DNA of 49,074 nucleotides from Oscillospiraceae bacterium (lineage in GTDB: Bacteria; Bacillota; Clostridia; Oscillospirales; Acutalibacteraceae), in the NCBI GenBank assembly GCA_003514385.1, contig DOQR01000004.1:1-49074 (forward strand). Reading direction: 5' to 3'. The notes beneath the pieces are model-generated. The model was not told where the DNA came from. It searched no databases and worked only from the letters and a program-made list of their open reading frames with translations. The number at the start of each line of letters is the position of its first letter. The first letter of the stretch is position 1. Below are positions 33,478 through 42,020 of the stretch, one piece after another. Both the position numbers and the translations under genes were made by a program.

Positions 33478-34419
33478 TCATTTCTTGCCGGATTTTTTGA
33501 ATATCAGCAGCGAGATTGATATCACGGTCGCGATTATAACCGTTATGCCGACTGCGGTGACTCCCTGTTTCACTCTTGCGGCGTTTCGTGTGTTCCCACC
33601 ACTCGGCAGAGTATAAGTCTCCATCTCATCGGCATCATCTATCAAGTATTCTTCATCGGCGTCTTGTGATTTGGATGAGCGATTGTTCTTGGAAGAATTT
33701 GATTTAGTTGTTTTGCTTTTTGTCTTTGATTTGGTGCTCGACTTTGACGACGAGCTTTTGCTCTTTTTCTTCGTTGTACTTTCCTTTTTCGTCGTTGATT
33801 TGGTCGAACTTGATTTCTTTGTGGTTTTTGTGGTGTCTCTGTCATCGGAATCCGAATTTCCAGACTGGTTGTTCTGCTCCGCCGTAGTATCCGGCGGGGC
33901 AATATATGTGTCTATTTCAAACATCTTTGACGGAACGCCTTTGTCGTCGGTGACTCTGACATAAATTTCCGGGTCGCCGCCGAATGAATATTTCCTGTCT
34001 ATAAGCGTCTCGCAGGTTATGCCGCCTCCGGCAAACGATGCGGAAGATTTGACGCTGAACAGCTGCTCGTCGTATTCTGCCTTGCCCGTAATGCTGATTT
34101 TTATCGGGTCTTTGCCGTCAACATATATTTCATAGACAACCGGACTCTCTTTTGTCAGATCAGCATATGAGATATCGCCGTTTATCGCAACATAAAGCGA
34201 GCCTTTTTCGGTTTTGGTGTAATATGTAGCGAGCGCGCAAATGCCGTTGCCGCCGTTCTCATTTTCGCACTGTATCTGCACATTGGTGCCGCGCACTTCA
34301 TCGGGCGAGACGGAACCGTCTATCGACACCGCAAGCGCCTGTATTGCAAGAACAAATGTAAAAATTATTGCTGCTGCCGCTGTGCAAAAACGCCTTATAA
34401 ATCCCATTATCTTTTCCAC
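33478..34419 (-). CDS. Surface protein with Lys/Ser/Thr-rich stalk and C-terminal membrane anchor
   Basis: 313 residues from a GTG at 34419; an ATG at 34407 is also possible. Signal peptide at about 8-30. An ectodomain of about 160 residues, beta-rich, no family recognised. Then from about 185 to 255 a low-complexity stalk made almost wholly of Lys, Ser and Thr. An acidic patch (DADEEYLIDDADEME) follows, then one membrane helix near 285-305 and the basic end KKSGKK. The design suits a protein held on the membrane that spans the wall. It is not a sortase substrate (no LPxTG seen). Stand-alone gene. Confidence 0.72.
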   Translation of the reverse strand: MEKIMGFIRRFCTAAAAIIFTFVLAIQALAVSIDGSVSPDEVRGTNVQIQCENENGGNGICALATYYTKTEKGSLYVAINGDISYADLTKESPVVYEIYVDGKDPIKISITGKAEYDEQLFSVKSSASFAGGGITCETLIDRKYSFGGDPEIYVRVTDDKGVPSKMFEIDTYIAPPDTTAEQNNQSGNSDSDDRDTTKTTKKSSSTKSTTKKESTTKKKSKSSSSKSSTKSKTKSKTTKSNSSKNNRSSKSQDADEEYLIDDADEMETYTLPSGGNTRNAARVKQGVTAVGITVIIATVISISLLIFKKSGKK

Positions 34420-34469
34420 GCTTAGATCACCGCTTATGCTTTAAAGTACTAATACCGAAAATATCACTT

Positions 34470-34548
34470 TTTTCATTCATGTGCAATAGCAAAAGTCGAA
34501 TTTTGTAAAATCAGCACAAAACAATTTGTAAATATTGCACAATGAAAA
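34470..34548. repeat. Imperfect inverted repeat upstream of the surface-protein gene
   Basis: TTTTCATT-CAT-GTGCAATA (34470-34488) faces TATTGCAC-AATGAAAA (34533-34548). The arms match over 16 bp apart from a 3-nt insertion in the left arm, with 44 nt between. It is in the likely promoter region of the minus-strand surface-protein gene. Confidence 0.5.
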
Positions 34549-34572
34549 CAATATGTTTGCGCAAGCAGACAT

Positions 34573-34618
34573 AAAAAAAACGGCTGCATCGAAACCCGAA
34601 CGGGTTAAGATACAGCCG
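34573..34618 (-). terminator. Terminator of the coaX-ECF operon
   Basis: Long hairpin: CGGCTGCATC (34581-34590) with GATACAGCCG (34609-34618), inner AACCCG/CGGGTT stem, eight T residues on the minus strand. Confidence 0.92.
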
Positions 34619-34629
34619 ATATAATTTTT

Positions 34630-35259
34630 TTAGATTTTCATCTTTTTCATTGCGACCGAAAGAGCCTTGCACAGCGCAGTTCCGAGAACGGCGCAGACGC
34701 CGGCTTCAATGAGTCCGTTGACTCCGACGAATGCAGCGGCAAAAGCCATAACATTTGTCGAGCCGAACTGCTCCTTGAGCTGAATGATTATCGGTGCGTT
34801 GTTGAACAGCAGAAGCAGTGTGCCGGTGAACAGAATCGTGTTGAGCAGGGGACCTGCGATGCTTGCAACAAGATACTGCACAAAGTTTGTCTTATCTTTC
34901 GACGATATCGCTTTGAAAATAACTGCCGTCAGCCAGCCCATGAGAACTCTGGGCACGATGCAGACGATCGCAGTGCGCAGGGGACTGACACTGAAAAGCG
35001 CAACGCCGAAAGTGCTCATTCCGAAGCACTGGATGAAGCTCGTTATTCCGAATACCGCGCCGAGAAACAGTCCGCCGACAGGGCCGAGCAGAACGGCTCC
35101 GATGATGACCGGAATCGTTATAAAAGTTATCTCGATGGCTCCGGCTTTGAGATAACCGAGCGGTGTGAATGCCATGACGATTATCAAAGCGGTGAGCAGT
35201 GCGGTGAGCACGAGATGCACGAGTTTTTGCCGCGATGCGGCAGCTGATGTTTTTGACAT
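34630..35259 (-). CDS. ECF transporter S component, probably for pantothenate
   Basis: 209 residues with six hydrophobic segments. ITFITIPVIIGAVLLGPVGG followed by GAVFGITSFIQC is the conserved first half of this S-component group. An S component binds one vitamin and works with the shared energising module, which is not encoded here. It lies 89 nt after the pantothenate kinase gene on the same strand, before a common terminator, so pantothenate (PanT) is the likely substrate. Folate-type S components are the alternative. No riboswitch was recognised in the gap. Confidence 0.78.
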   Translation of the reverse strand: MSKTSAAASRQKLVHLVLTALLTALIIVMAFTPLGYLKAGAIEITFITIPVIIGAVLLGPVGGLFLGAVFGITSFIQCFGMSTFGVALFSVSPLRTAIVCIVPRVLMGWLTAVIFKAISSKDKTNFVQYLVASIAGPLLNTILFTGTLLLLFNNAPIIIQLKEQFGSTNVMAFAAAFVGVNGLIEAGVCAVLGTALCKALSVAMKKMKI

Positions 35260-35348
35260 GATGTTTTCCTCCTTGCTGTTGCTCCGTCAGGATGCAGCGC
35301 AATTTTTTGAGTCTATATCAAAAGCATTGCTTTTAATATGCAATTTTA

Positions 35349-36119
35349 TTATTTCCTGTTCTTTTCGTATATTATACGAAGTCCCTTGAGTATGAGCTCG
35401 GGGTCATATGTCATTTTGTGGTTGCAGCTTTTGATTATCTCGCCCGAAAGTCCGCCAGTTGCAACAAATGATTTAACTTTGCGTCCGAGTTCCTGCTCCA
35501 TTCTGTCGCAGAGCCCGTCGAGCATGGCGGCAGTGCCGAAAACAACGCCGGACTGCATGCAGTCTATCGAATTTGTGCCGATGGCCTTCTTGGGAGTTGA
35601 AAGGCTTATCGCGGGCAGCTGAGATGTTTTGGCGGACAGCGCTTCAAGCGAAATCCCTACGCCGGGAGCGATGGCGCAGCCGCAGAAAGAGCCGCTCTCG
35701 TCGATAACATTAATTTTTGTTGCAGTTCCGAGGTCGATAACAAAGCACGGCAGCTCATAGAGATTCGCCGCCGCAACAGAAGCGGCAACAAGATCCGCGC
35801 CCGCCTGCGACGGATCGTCGGCAAGAATGTTTATTCCTGTCTTGACTCCGGGACCCAGAACAATTGGCTCACTGCCGGTTATGCGCTTTGCGGCGTGCGA
35901 TATAGCACCCGTCAGCTCCGGCACAACGGAGCTTATCGCGCATCCGGTAAACTCGTCAAAACCGTAGCTGTAGAGGTCGAAAATGCTCTTGAGTTCAATG
36001 GCATACTGATCCTCAGTGCGCGAACGATCGGTGGCGAGTCTCGAAACGAACTTCAGCTCTTCGCCGCTGTATGCGCCGATTGTTAAATTGGTGTTGCCGA
36101 TGTCGATAGTCAGAAGCAA
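35349..36119 (-). CDS. coaX: Type III pantothenate kinase
   Basis: 256 residues from a TTG at 36119, giving MLLTIDIGNTNLTIG, the standard start of the family, with GAGG 8 nt upstream. A GTG at 36128 falls in the ribosome-binding site. The actin-like fold shows the phosphate loop DIGNTN, the SSVVPELT segment, the pantothenate-site Asp in GADLVAASVAA, and VIDLGTATKINV. It phosphorylates pantothenate in the first step of coenzyme A synthesis. Family members need a monovalent cation and escape CoA feedback. Confidence 0.96.
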   Translation of the reverse strand: MLLTIDIGNTNLTIGAYSGEELKFVSRLATDRSRTEDQYAIELKSIFDLYSYGFDEFTGCAISSVVPELTGAISHAAKRITGSEPIVLGPGVKTGINILADDPSQAGADLVAASVAAANLYELPCFVIDLGTATKINVIDESGSFCGCAIAPGVGISLEALSAKTSQLPAISLSTPKKAIGTNSIDCMQSGVVFGTAAMLDGLCDRMEQELGRKVKSFVATGGLSGEIIKSCNHKMTYDPELILKGLRIIYEKNRK

Positions 36120-36158
36120 TCCGATCACCTCGTGAAAAGCGTTGTTTTAACCGATTTG

Positions 36159-36187
36159 ATTATACACTATAACGCGGGAAAAAGCAA
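36159..36187 (-). promoter_or_regulatory. coaX promoter
   Basis: On the minus strand TTGCTT (36182-36187), 17-nt spacer, TATAAT (36159-36164), about 40 nt before the start codon. Confidence 0.82.
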
Positions 36188-36227
36188 ACTTATAATAAAT
36201 TTCACTGTTTATTTTCGCGGCGCATTA

Positions 36228-36236
36228 TGGTATAAT
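36228..36236 (+). promoter_or_regulatory. Extended -10 promoter of the PflX-like gene
   Basis: TGGTATAAT (-10 at 36231-36236) with the TG extension; the -35 at 17 nt (TTTATT) is weak. Divergent from the coaX promoter. Confidence 0.65.
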
Positions 36237-36263
36237 TGTCCGCAGAAAGGAATGAGACCCGTT

Positions 36264-37142
36264 ATGCTGTGTAATTTGTGCCCGCGACACTGCGGAGTTG
36301 ACCGCGATGTTTCGCAGGGATATTGCATGAGCCCGAATATAATAAAGCTCGCGCGGGCGGCGCTGCATTTTTGGGAGGAGCCGTGCATCAGCGGCACAAA
36401 AGGCTCAGGCACAGTGTTCTTCTGCGGGTGCAATCTCAGGTGCGTGTATTGCCAGAACAGCGAGATAAGCGGCGGGGGAGCGGGCATCCCTATGAGCGAC
36501 GAAGATGTTATGCGCACTTTTGACAGGCTCATTGAAAAGGGCGCGCATAATCTCAATCTCGTTACCCCGACTCATTATGCGGATTCCGTGGCGCGGATAC
36601 TCGAAAAATATCATTCGCCAGTGCCTATTGTGTATAACTGCGGCGGATATGAATCTGTGGAAACGCTCAAAATGCTCGAGGGTCTTGTTGATATATATCT
36701 GCCAGATTTCAAATATGCCGATGCGGCTCTTGCGGTTGAATATTCACATGCGCCGGACTATTTCGAGCGTGCGTCCGAGGCAATTAAAGAGATGAACAGG
36801 CAAGTCGGAGTGCTCAAACTCGACTCCGACGGCATAGCCGAACGCGGTCTTATTATACGTCACCTTGTGCTTCCGGGAGCCGTTTCAAACACAAAGAAAG
36901 TGCTCCGATGGATAAAGGAAAATCTGCCGGAGGGAACGGTAGTCAGCCTGATGAGTCAGTATACACCGTGCGCAAAAGCCGCGGAGCATCCGCCGCTTGA
37001 CAGGCGCATTTCAAAATACGAATATGAAATAGCGCTCGATGCAATGATAGACCTCGGTTTTGACAACGGCTATGTGCAGAGCCGCCGTTCGGCGCAGAAA
37101 GATTTTATTCCGGATTTTCAGTCCCATGAGGGACTCTTATAA
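36264..37142 (+). CDS. PflX-type radical SAM protein (PFL-activating-enzyme-like)
   Basis: 292 residues from the ATG at 36264. The ATG at 36252 directly abuts the AAAGGA site, and the longer frame starting at 36132 would pass through the promoter. N-terminal CNLCPRHCGVDRD is the extra cysteine motif of the PflX branch. The radical SAM loop CNLRCVYC carries the cysteines of the [4Fe-4S] cluster. The protein is related to pyruvate formate-lyase activases, but its target is not established and no glycyl-radical enzyme is in the window. It is 28 nt before proC. Confidence 0.88.
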   Translation: MLCNLCPRHCGVDRDVSQGYCMSPNIIKLARAALHFWEEPCISGTKGSGTVFFCGCNLRCVYCQNSEISGGGAGIPMSDEDVMRTFDRLIEKGAHNLNLVTPTHYADSVARILEKYHSPVPIVYNCGGYESVETLKMLEGLVDIYLPDFKYADAALAVEYSHAPDYFERASEAIKEMNRQVGVLKLDSDGIAERGLIIRHLVLPGAVSNTKKVLRWIKENLPEGTVVSLMSQYTPCAKAAEHPPLDRRISKYEYEIALDAMIDLGFDNGYVQSRRSAQKDFIPDFQSHEGLL

Positions 37143-37170
37143 ATATTGTTGACCGAAAGGGAGTTTTGAT

Positions 37171-37974
37171 ATGACAGGTTTTATCGGAGCGGGCAATATG
37201 GCAAATGCCATTATAAAAGGCATGGTGTCGTCCGGCGCGGCAGAGGGAAAAGATATAGCAGTCTATGATATCCACCCTGAAAAGCGCGAAAAGGCGGCCG
37301 CAGATTACGGGGTAAATGCGGTGTCAAGCCTTGAAGAGCTTGTGAGTGGGTGCAGCGAGATAGTTGTTGCAATCAAGCCTTACGGCTTTGAAAAACTGCT
37401 CGGCGGACTTGATGCTCAGCTCAAAGAGCACGACCCGCTTATAATTTCCATAGCTGCGGGCAAGACTATCGAGACTATTTCATCGTATCTCAGCTATGAA
37501 CCCGCACTCGTGCGCGTCATGCCGAATATAAACGCCACGATAGGCGCATCCATGAGCGCATACTGCGCGAACGGACGAGTCAGCGCGGAACAGAAAGCAT
37601 TTGTTGCAAAACTGTGCTCGTCTATCGGCGAAGCGGTCGAGCTCGACGAAAAATTCTTCTCGGCTTTCGGCGTTATCGGCGGCGCGGCTCCTGCGTTTGC
37701 CTATATGTTCATCGACGAGCTTGCGCGCGGCGGAGTTAAAATAGGTATGAACAAACAGGTCGCGCTGAAAGTTGCGGCTCAGACCGTGCTCGGCAGCGCG
37801 AAGATGATAGCAGAGAGCGGGGAGCACCCTTATGCTCTTGTGGATAAAGTCTGTTCGCCCGGCGGAACCACTATCGAGGGCGTGGCGGCGCTCAATGAAA
37901 ACGGATTTGCAAATGCTGTTATGCAGGCTGTTACGGCAACATACGAAAAGGATCTGAAACTCTCCGGCAAATAA
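37171..37974 (+). CDS. proC: Pyrroline-5-carboxylate reductase
   Basis: 267 residues, normal length. The N-terminal NADPH-binding FIGAGNMANAIIKGM, the mid-protein VRVMPNINATIG, and the C-terminal signature around DKVCSPGGTTIEGVAALNE are all present. It performs the last step of proline synthesis. Probably co-transcribed with the radical SAM gene just upstream. Confidence 0.97.
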   Translation: MTGFIGAGNMANAIIKGMVSSGAAEGKDIAVYDIHPEKREKAAADYGVNAVSSLEELVSGCSEIVVAIKPYGFEKLLGGLDAQLKEHDPLIISIAAGKTIETISSYLSYEPALVRVMPNINATIGASMSAYCANGRVSAEQKAFVAKLCSSIGEAVELDEKFFSAFGVIGGAAPAFAYMFIDELARGGVKIGMNKQVALKVAAQTVLGSAKMIAESGEHPYALVDKVCSPGGTTIEGVAALNENGFANAVMQAVTATYEKDLKLSGK

Positions 37975-38021
37975 AATGCGGAGAGGATGAATATATCAAT
38001 AATTGTACGGAGGTATAAACA

Positions 38022-38849
38022 ATGGCATTACCGGTAGCACTTCAGCTCTACAGCGTCAGAGACGAGCTTGAAGCAGATTTTGAGGGCACTATAGCAAAAG
38101 TCAAGGAGTTCGGCTATGACGGAGTCGAATTCGCGGGACTTTACGGCAAAAGTGCCGAGCAGGTCAAGAAGATTCTTGCCGACGCAGGGCTCACTCCCGT
38201 TTCGGCTCATGTTCCGCTCGACGAACTGCTCTCAGATACGCAGGCGGTTGTTGCAACATATAAGGAAATAGGTTGCAAATATATTGCCGTGCCTTATCTT
38301 CCCGAGGACAGACGCCCCGGAACAGAGGGCTTTGACCGCACGATAGAGGACATAAAGAAGATTGCCGATGTCTGCAATGAACAGGGCATTCAGCTTCTCT
38401 ATCATAACCATGATTTTGAGTTCAAAAAGCTTGACGGCAAATATGCGCTTGATATTCTTTATTCCGATGTCACCGCCGACAGACTCCAGACCGAGATCGA
38501 CACCTGCTGGGTCGGCGTTGCAGGAGAAGATCCCGCATCGTATGTTCTCAAATACAGCGGCAGAGCACCCGTTGTCCACCTCAAGGATTACTATATGCAG
38601 GGCAAGGAGAAGCCGAAGAAACTCTATGAGCTTATCGGCATAGAGGATGACGGCGAGAGCGCGTCGGAAGAGGCTTTCGGCTTCAGACCCGTCGGCTACG
38701 GTGTTCAGAATATGCCCGCTATACTTGATGCATCCGTAAAAGCAGGCGCAGAATGGGTCGTTGTCGAGCAGGACAGACCCGCACCCGGCGACACTCCCAT
38801 TAACTCAGTAAAGCTCAGCCGCGAGTACCTCAAAACACTCGGCTGGTAA
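38022..38849 (+). CDS. TIM-barrel sugar phosphate isomerase/epimerase-like protein
   Basis: 275 residues, xylose isomerase-like/AP endonuclease 2 barrel. The opening LQLYSVRDELEADFEGTIAKV, then GYDGVEFAGLYG, LYHNHDFEF and VVHLKDYYM are the conserved strands carrying the metal-binding His, Glu and Asp. Members isomerise or epimerise keto-sugars or inositol derivatives. The substrate here is not known. It is 34 nt ahead of a GH13 glucosidase gene, suggesting joint use of an oligosaccharide. Codon use is biased. Confidence 0.88.
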   Translation: MALPVALQLYSVRDELEADFEGTIAKVKEFGYDGVEFAGLYGKSAEQVKKILADAGLTPVSAHVPLDELLSDTQAVVATYKEIGCKYIAVPYLPEDRRPGTEGFDRTIEDIKKIADVCNEQGIQLLYHNHDFEFKKLDGKYALDILYSDVTADRLQTEIDTCWVGVAGEDPASYVLKYSGRAPVVHLKDYYMQGKEKPKKLYELIGIEDDGESASEEAFGFRPVGYGVQNMPAILDASVKAGAEWVVVEQDRPAPGDTPINSVKLSREYLKTLGW

Positions 38850-38883
38850 AATAAAAATATCAAAAGAAAGAAGGTAACGGAAC

Positions 38884-40557
38884 ATGAGCACCAATAAGTG
38901 CTGGTATAAAGAGATGGCAGTATACCAGATTTGGCCGCGAAGCTTCTGCGACGGAAACGGCGACGGCATCGGCGATATCAAGGGTATTATGTCAAAGCTC
39001 GATTACATAAAGAGCCTCGGTGTTGACGCTATCTGGTTCTCGCCGCTCTATAAGTCTCCTCAGGAGGATATGGGCTACGATATAGCCGACTACAAGGATA
39101 TCGCGGAGGAGTACGGCACGCTCGACGAGTTCAAAGAGCTGCTCGAAGCTATTCATGCAAGAGGCATGAAGGTTATAATGGATCTCGTTATAAACCATAC
39201 CTCAAATCAGCATAAGTGGTTCCTTGAGAGCATGAAGAGCAAGGATAACCCCTATCACGACTATTATTTCTGGCGCGACGGCAAAAAGGGCGGCAAGAAG
39301 CCCCCGAATAACTGGCTTTCGACTTTCTCAGGTCCCGCATGGAAATATAACGAAGATCTCAATCAGTATTATCTCCATCTCTTTGCCGAGGGTCAGCCCG
39401 ATCTCAATATGGATAACCCCAAGGTTCGCGAAGAGATAAAAGATATCATGCGCTTCTGGCTCGACATGGGCGTTGACGGCTTCAGAGAGGATGTTATCAC
39501 GTTTATATCCAAAGCCGAAGGTCTGCCGAACGGATTTCCGCTGCCTGTTGCTACGGGTATTGAACATTACAAGAGCGGGCCGCATCTTCAGGAATATCTC
39601 GGTGAGTTCAGAAAGGTGCTCGATGAATATGACTGCATGACAGTCGGCGAAGCGCCCATGATGACTCCCAAGACCGCGATGAAATTCATCGAGGAAAACA
39701 AGGATCAGAAGCTCAATATGATGTTCCATTTCCAGCATATGGAGGCGGACTGCCTGTTCTACAGCTGGATAAGAGCGCCGTTCAGCCTCAGAAAGCTCAA
39801 GAACGTCTATAACAACTGGCAGACAAAGCTCTACGGCAAGGCGTGGAATACACTTTATATTGAGAACCACGATCAGCCGCGTATCATAAACAGATACGGC
39901 AGCCTCAAATACAGAGTCGAGAGCGGCAAGATGCTCGCGACGATGTATATCTGCCAGAGCGGCACTCCGTTCATATATCAGGGTCAGGAGATCGGTATGG
40001 TCAATATCGGTCTGCCGGAGATTGAGATGTATGAGGATGTCTCGACCCAGAACGCCTATCACACCATGCGCCACCTCGGCTTCACGCACAACATGGTCAT
40101 GAAAGTCGCAAAGTATGCGTCGCGTGACAATGCGAGAACGCCCGTCCAGTGGAGCGCAGAGAAAAATGCCGGCTTCACCACCGCCGACAAGCCTTGGTTC
40201 TATATCAACGATAACTACAAAGAGATAAATGTTGAGGCGGCAGAGAAGGACGAGAACTCTATTCTCAATTATTACAGAAAGCTTCTCAAACTCCGTAAGG
40301 AGAATCCCATTATCATCTACGGCGATTTCAAGATGTACAACAAGCTCAGCAGAAAGCTTTTCGTCTACGAGCGCAGCTATGAGGGACAGAGAATGCTTGT
40401 TATCAACTCGTTCTCCGAGAAGCCCGTGAAGTTCAAAGCTCCCGCAGATTTCGATATCACGAAGTCGGAGCTGCTTATCTCAAACTATGACTGCAAAGAT
40501 AAGTCGAATGCCTTCACGCTTCGCCCCTATGAGTCGAGAGTATATCTCATAAAGTAA
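38884..40557 (+). CDS. GH13 alpha-glucosidase (oligo-1,6-glucosidase type)
   Basis: 557 residues. No signal peptide, so cytoplasmic. The (beta/alpha)8 barrel shows the four conserved regions: DLVINHTSNQH, GFREDVITF (nucleophile Asp), VGEAPM (acid/base Glu) and ENHDQPR (transition-state Asp). The Glu before the nucleophile, where most relatives have Met or Leu, is a small oddity. A C-terminal beta domain closes the protein. It cleaves alpha-linked glucose from small imported oligosaccharides such as isomaltose or trehalose derivatives. Follows the sugar isomerase gene. Confidence 0.95.
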   Translation: MSTNKCWYKEMAVYQIWPRSFCDGNGDGIGDIKGIMSKLDYIKSLGVDAIWFSPLYKSPQEDMGYDIADYKDIAEEYGTLDEFKELLEAIHARGMKVIMDLVINHTSNQHKWFLESMKSKDNPYHDYYFWRDGKKGGKKPPNNWLSTFSGPAWKYNEDLNQYYLHLFAEGQPDLNMDNPKVREEIKDIMRFWLDMGVDGFREDVITFISKAEGLPNGFPLPVATGIEHYKSGPHLQEYLGEFRKVLDEYDCMTVGEAPMMTPKTAMKFIEENKDQKLNMMFHFQHMEADCLFYSWIRAPFSLRKLKNVYNNWQTKLYGKAWNTLYIENHDQPRIINRYGSLKYRVESGKMLATMYICQSGTPFIYQGQEIGMVNIGLPEIEMYEDVSTQNAYHTMRHLGFTHNMVMKVAKYASRDNARTPVQWSAEKNAGFTTADKPWFYINDNYKEINVEAAEKDENSILNYYRKLLKLRKENPIIIYGDFKMYNKLSRKLFVYERSYEGQRMLVINSFSEKPVKFKAPADFDITKSELLISNYDCKDKSNAFTLRPYESRVYLIK

Positions 40558-40560
40558 TTT

Positions 40561-40601
40561 AAAAAGTCCGCTGTCTGAAATATGACAGCGGACTTTCGCT
40601 T
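40561..40601. terminator. Bidirectional terminator between the glucosidase and radical SAM genes
   Basis: AAAGTCCGCTGTC (40563-40575) pairs with GACAGCGGACTTT (40584-40596), 8-nt loop; T runs on both strands. Confidence 0.92.
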
Positions 40602-40610
40602 TTGCTTTAT

Positions 40611-41216
40611 TTAGTTTTCTTTGGCTCTTACGCGCAGTGGAATTTCCATTTTGTCGGCGAGCGCCTGACATTCTGCTATCTCTTCCGGGCTGATAACATC
40701 GACTACCGAGAACTTGACCGTTTTGATATATTTCTTGCATTCTTCGGCAAATCTAAGAATTTCTTCAAAAGAGTCGACGCCGAATTTCGGTCTCGATATC
40801 TCGTTGTAGCGCTCTGCGTTAGGTGCGTTGAGACTTATTGAAACCGTGTCGGTGAATTCGGCGATTGCGTGAATGGTGTCTTTTTTGTTGATAAGATTTC
40901 CCAGTCCGTTCGTGTTGATGCGTATCTTTATGCCGGGATATTTGCTCTTGAGGAGCCTGCCCGCGATAACAAGATTGTCAAAAGCGCAAAGCGGCTCGCC
41001 GTATCCGCAGAATGTGACCTCGGGAAAATCGGAAAAGTCAAACTCTTCGATAGCCTTTGTGATTTCTTCAGCAGTTGGATCTGTCTTGTGCCAAAGTGTG
41101 TGTGCCGAACCGAGCCCGTCTCCGTTTGAGCGAATGCAGAATGTGCATCTGCAGGGGCAGCGGTTGGTTATGTTGAGATAAACTTTGCCTCTGTAAGTAT
41201 AAACTATGTCAGCCAA
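40611..41216 (-). CDS. TatD-associated radical SAM protein
   Basis: 201 residues, short for a radical SAM protein. YTYRGKVYLNITNRCPCRC and the following TFCIRSN hold the CxxxCxxC cluster motif and match the TIGR04038 group, named for its genomic link with TatD nucleases. FCGYGEPL is the SAM-binding GGE-like loop, RINTNGLGNLIN the next strand. No TatD gene is in this window. The reaction is unknown. It is 13 nt after an ECF S-component gene. Confidence 0.87.
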   Translation of the reverse strand: MADIVYTYRGKVYLNITNRCPCRCTFCIRSNGDGLGSAHTLWHKTDPTAEEITKAIEEFDFSDFPEVTFCGYGEPLCAFDNLVIAGRLLKSKYPGIKIRINTNGLGNLINKKDTIHAIAEFTDTVSISLNAPNAERYNEISRPKFGVDSFEEILRFAEECKKYIKTVKFSVVDVISPEEIAECQALADKMEIPLRVRAKEN

Positions 41217-41229
41217 AATGAAAGCCTCC

Positions 41230-41739
41230 TTATTTGAGAACCTTTTTCTTGAATCCGGCGGCGTCGAGCGCGAGACCGAAGATTACATATATAGCGGCGT
41301 TCGCGGCGACCTGTATAACATTGGGTATGACTGCTGCGAACGCGCCCCATGCGCCGAAAAGTATTCTGTCGGCGAGATAGTAGCCGACGCAGGTGACTAT
41401 AAGCGCGGGGATAAGCGCGATGAGATTGCGTGCGTTGATTATCTTGTCTTTCTTTGAAGTGAACGGCAAAACAATGAGCGACTTTATTATCACAGTTGCA
41501 ATGACCCATATAGGCGCGGTCAGCGCGTCGGCGAGTCCTGCGCCGACTGCTGCGGCTGCTATCGCGTAGGGCAGGGGCAGGAGAGATGCCGCGAGGAAAA
41601 TGAACGAGTCTCCGAGGTGTATATATCCGTTACCTGTCGGAATGCGAAGAACATATGCGGTAACGACGGTTATTATAGCTGCAAAAAGTGCTGCCATAAC
41701 GACATAAATGAGCTGCTTGTTTGCTTTTTTCTTTGCCAT
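41230..41739 (-). CDS. ECF-type transporter S component (PF07155-like)
   Basis: 169 residues with five or six hydrophobic segments. The segment IPTGNGYIHLGDSFIFLAASLLP is the conserved substrate-side loop of this S-component group; GAGLADALTAPIWVIATVIIKSL follows. The vitamin or cofactor it binds is unknown. It sits in a two-gene unit with a radical SAM protein, so a link to that protein's substrate is possible. The start follows GGGAGAG. The region upstream (41740-42020) holds no recognised riboswitch. Confidence 0.84.
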   Translation of the reverse strand: MAKKKANKQLIYVVMAALFAAIITVVTAYVLRIPTGNGYIHLGDSFIFLAASLLPLPYAIAAAAVGAGLADALTAPIWVIATVIIKSLIVLPFTSKKDKIINARNLIALIPALIVTCVGYYLADRILFGAWGAFAAVIPNVIQVAANAAIYVIFGLALDAAGFKKKVLK

Positions 41740-41947
41740 GGTTTAGCTCTCCCGAGTTTGATATTACTATTGATACTAACACCATAAAAGCGTTTTTAAT
41801 TTGCCGAACGGAAATACGACAATAAAAAATCAGAAAATCGTCATAAAGCCTAAAATTTATATGAATACTGGGCATAAATCGAAAAAATTAGCACATGGTT
41901 CCGGCCGCCGAGTTTATGGATTTTTTGTGAATTGTTATGCGCGGGTG

Positions 41948-41977
41948 TTGAAAAGCTTATATAATATATGATATAAT
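41948..41977 (+). promoter_or_regulatory. Promoter of the lipoprotein/two-component operon
   Basis: TTGAAA (41948-41953), 18-nt spacer, TATAAT (41972-41977), 43 nt before the start. The rest of 41740-42020 shows nothing I recognise. Confidence 0.72.
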
Positions 41978-42020
41978 ATCATGATGAAAAATAAGGCTTT
42001 TGCGGAAAGGAGAATGGCTC

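Noticed and set aside
33692..33862. Tandem repeat or CRISPR-like array
   Set aside because: The repetition is a Lys/Ser/Thr low-complexity coding stretch with varying units; there are no regular spacers.
41740..42020. Riboswitch in the gap before the ECF S-component gene
   Set aside because: No flavin, thiamine, folate or preQ1 consensus and no terminator/antiterminator pair was recognisable by eye. A covariance-model scan would be decisive.
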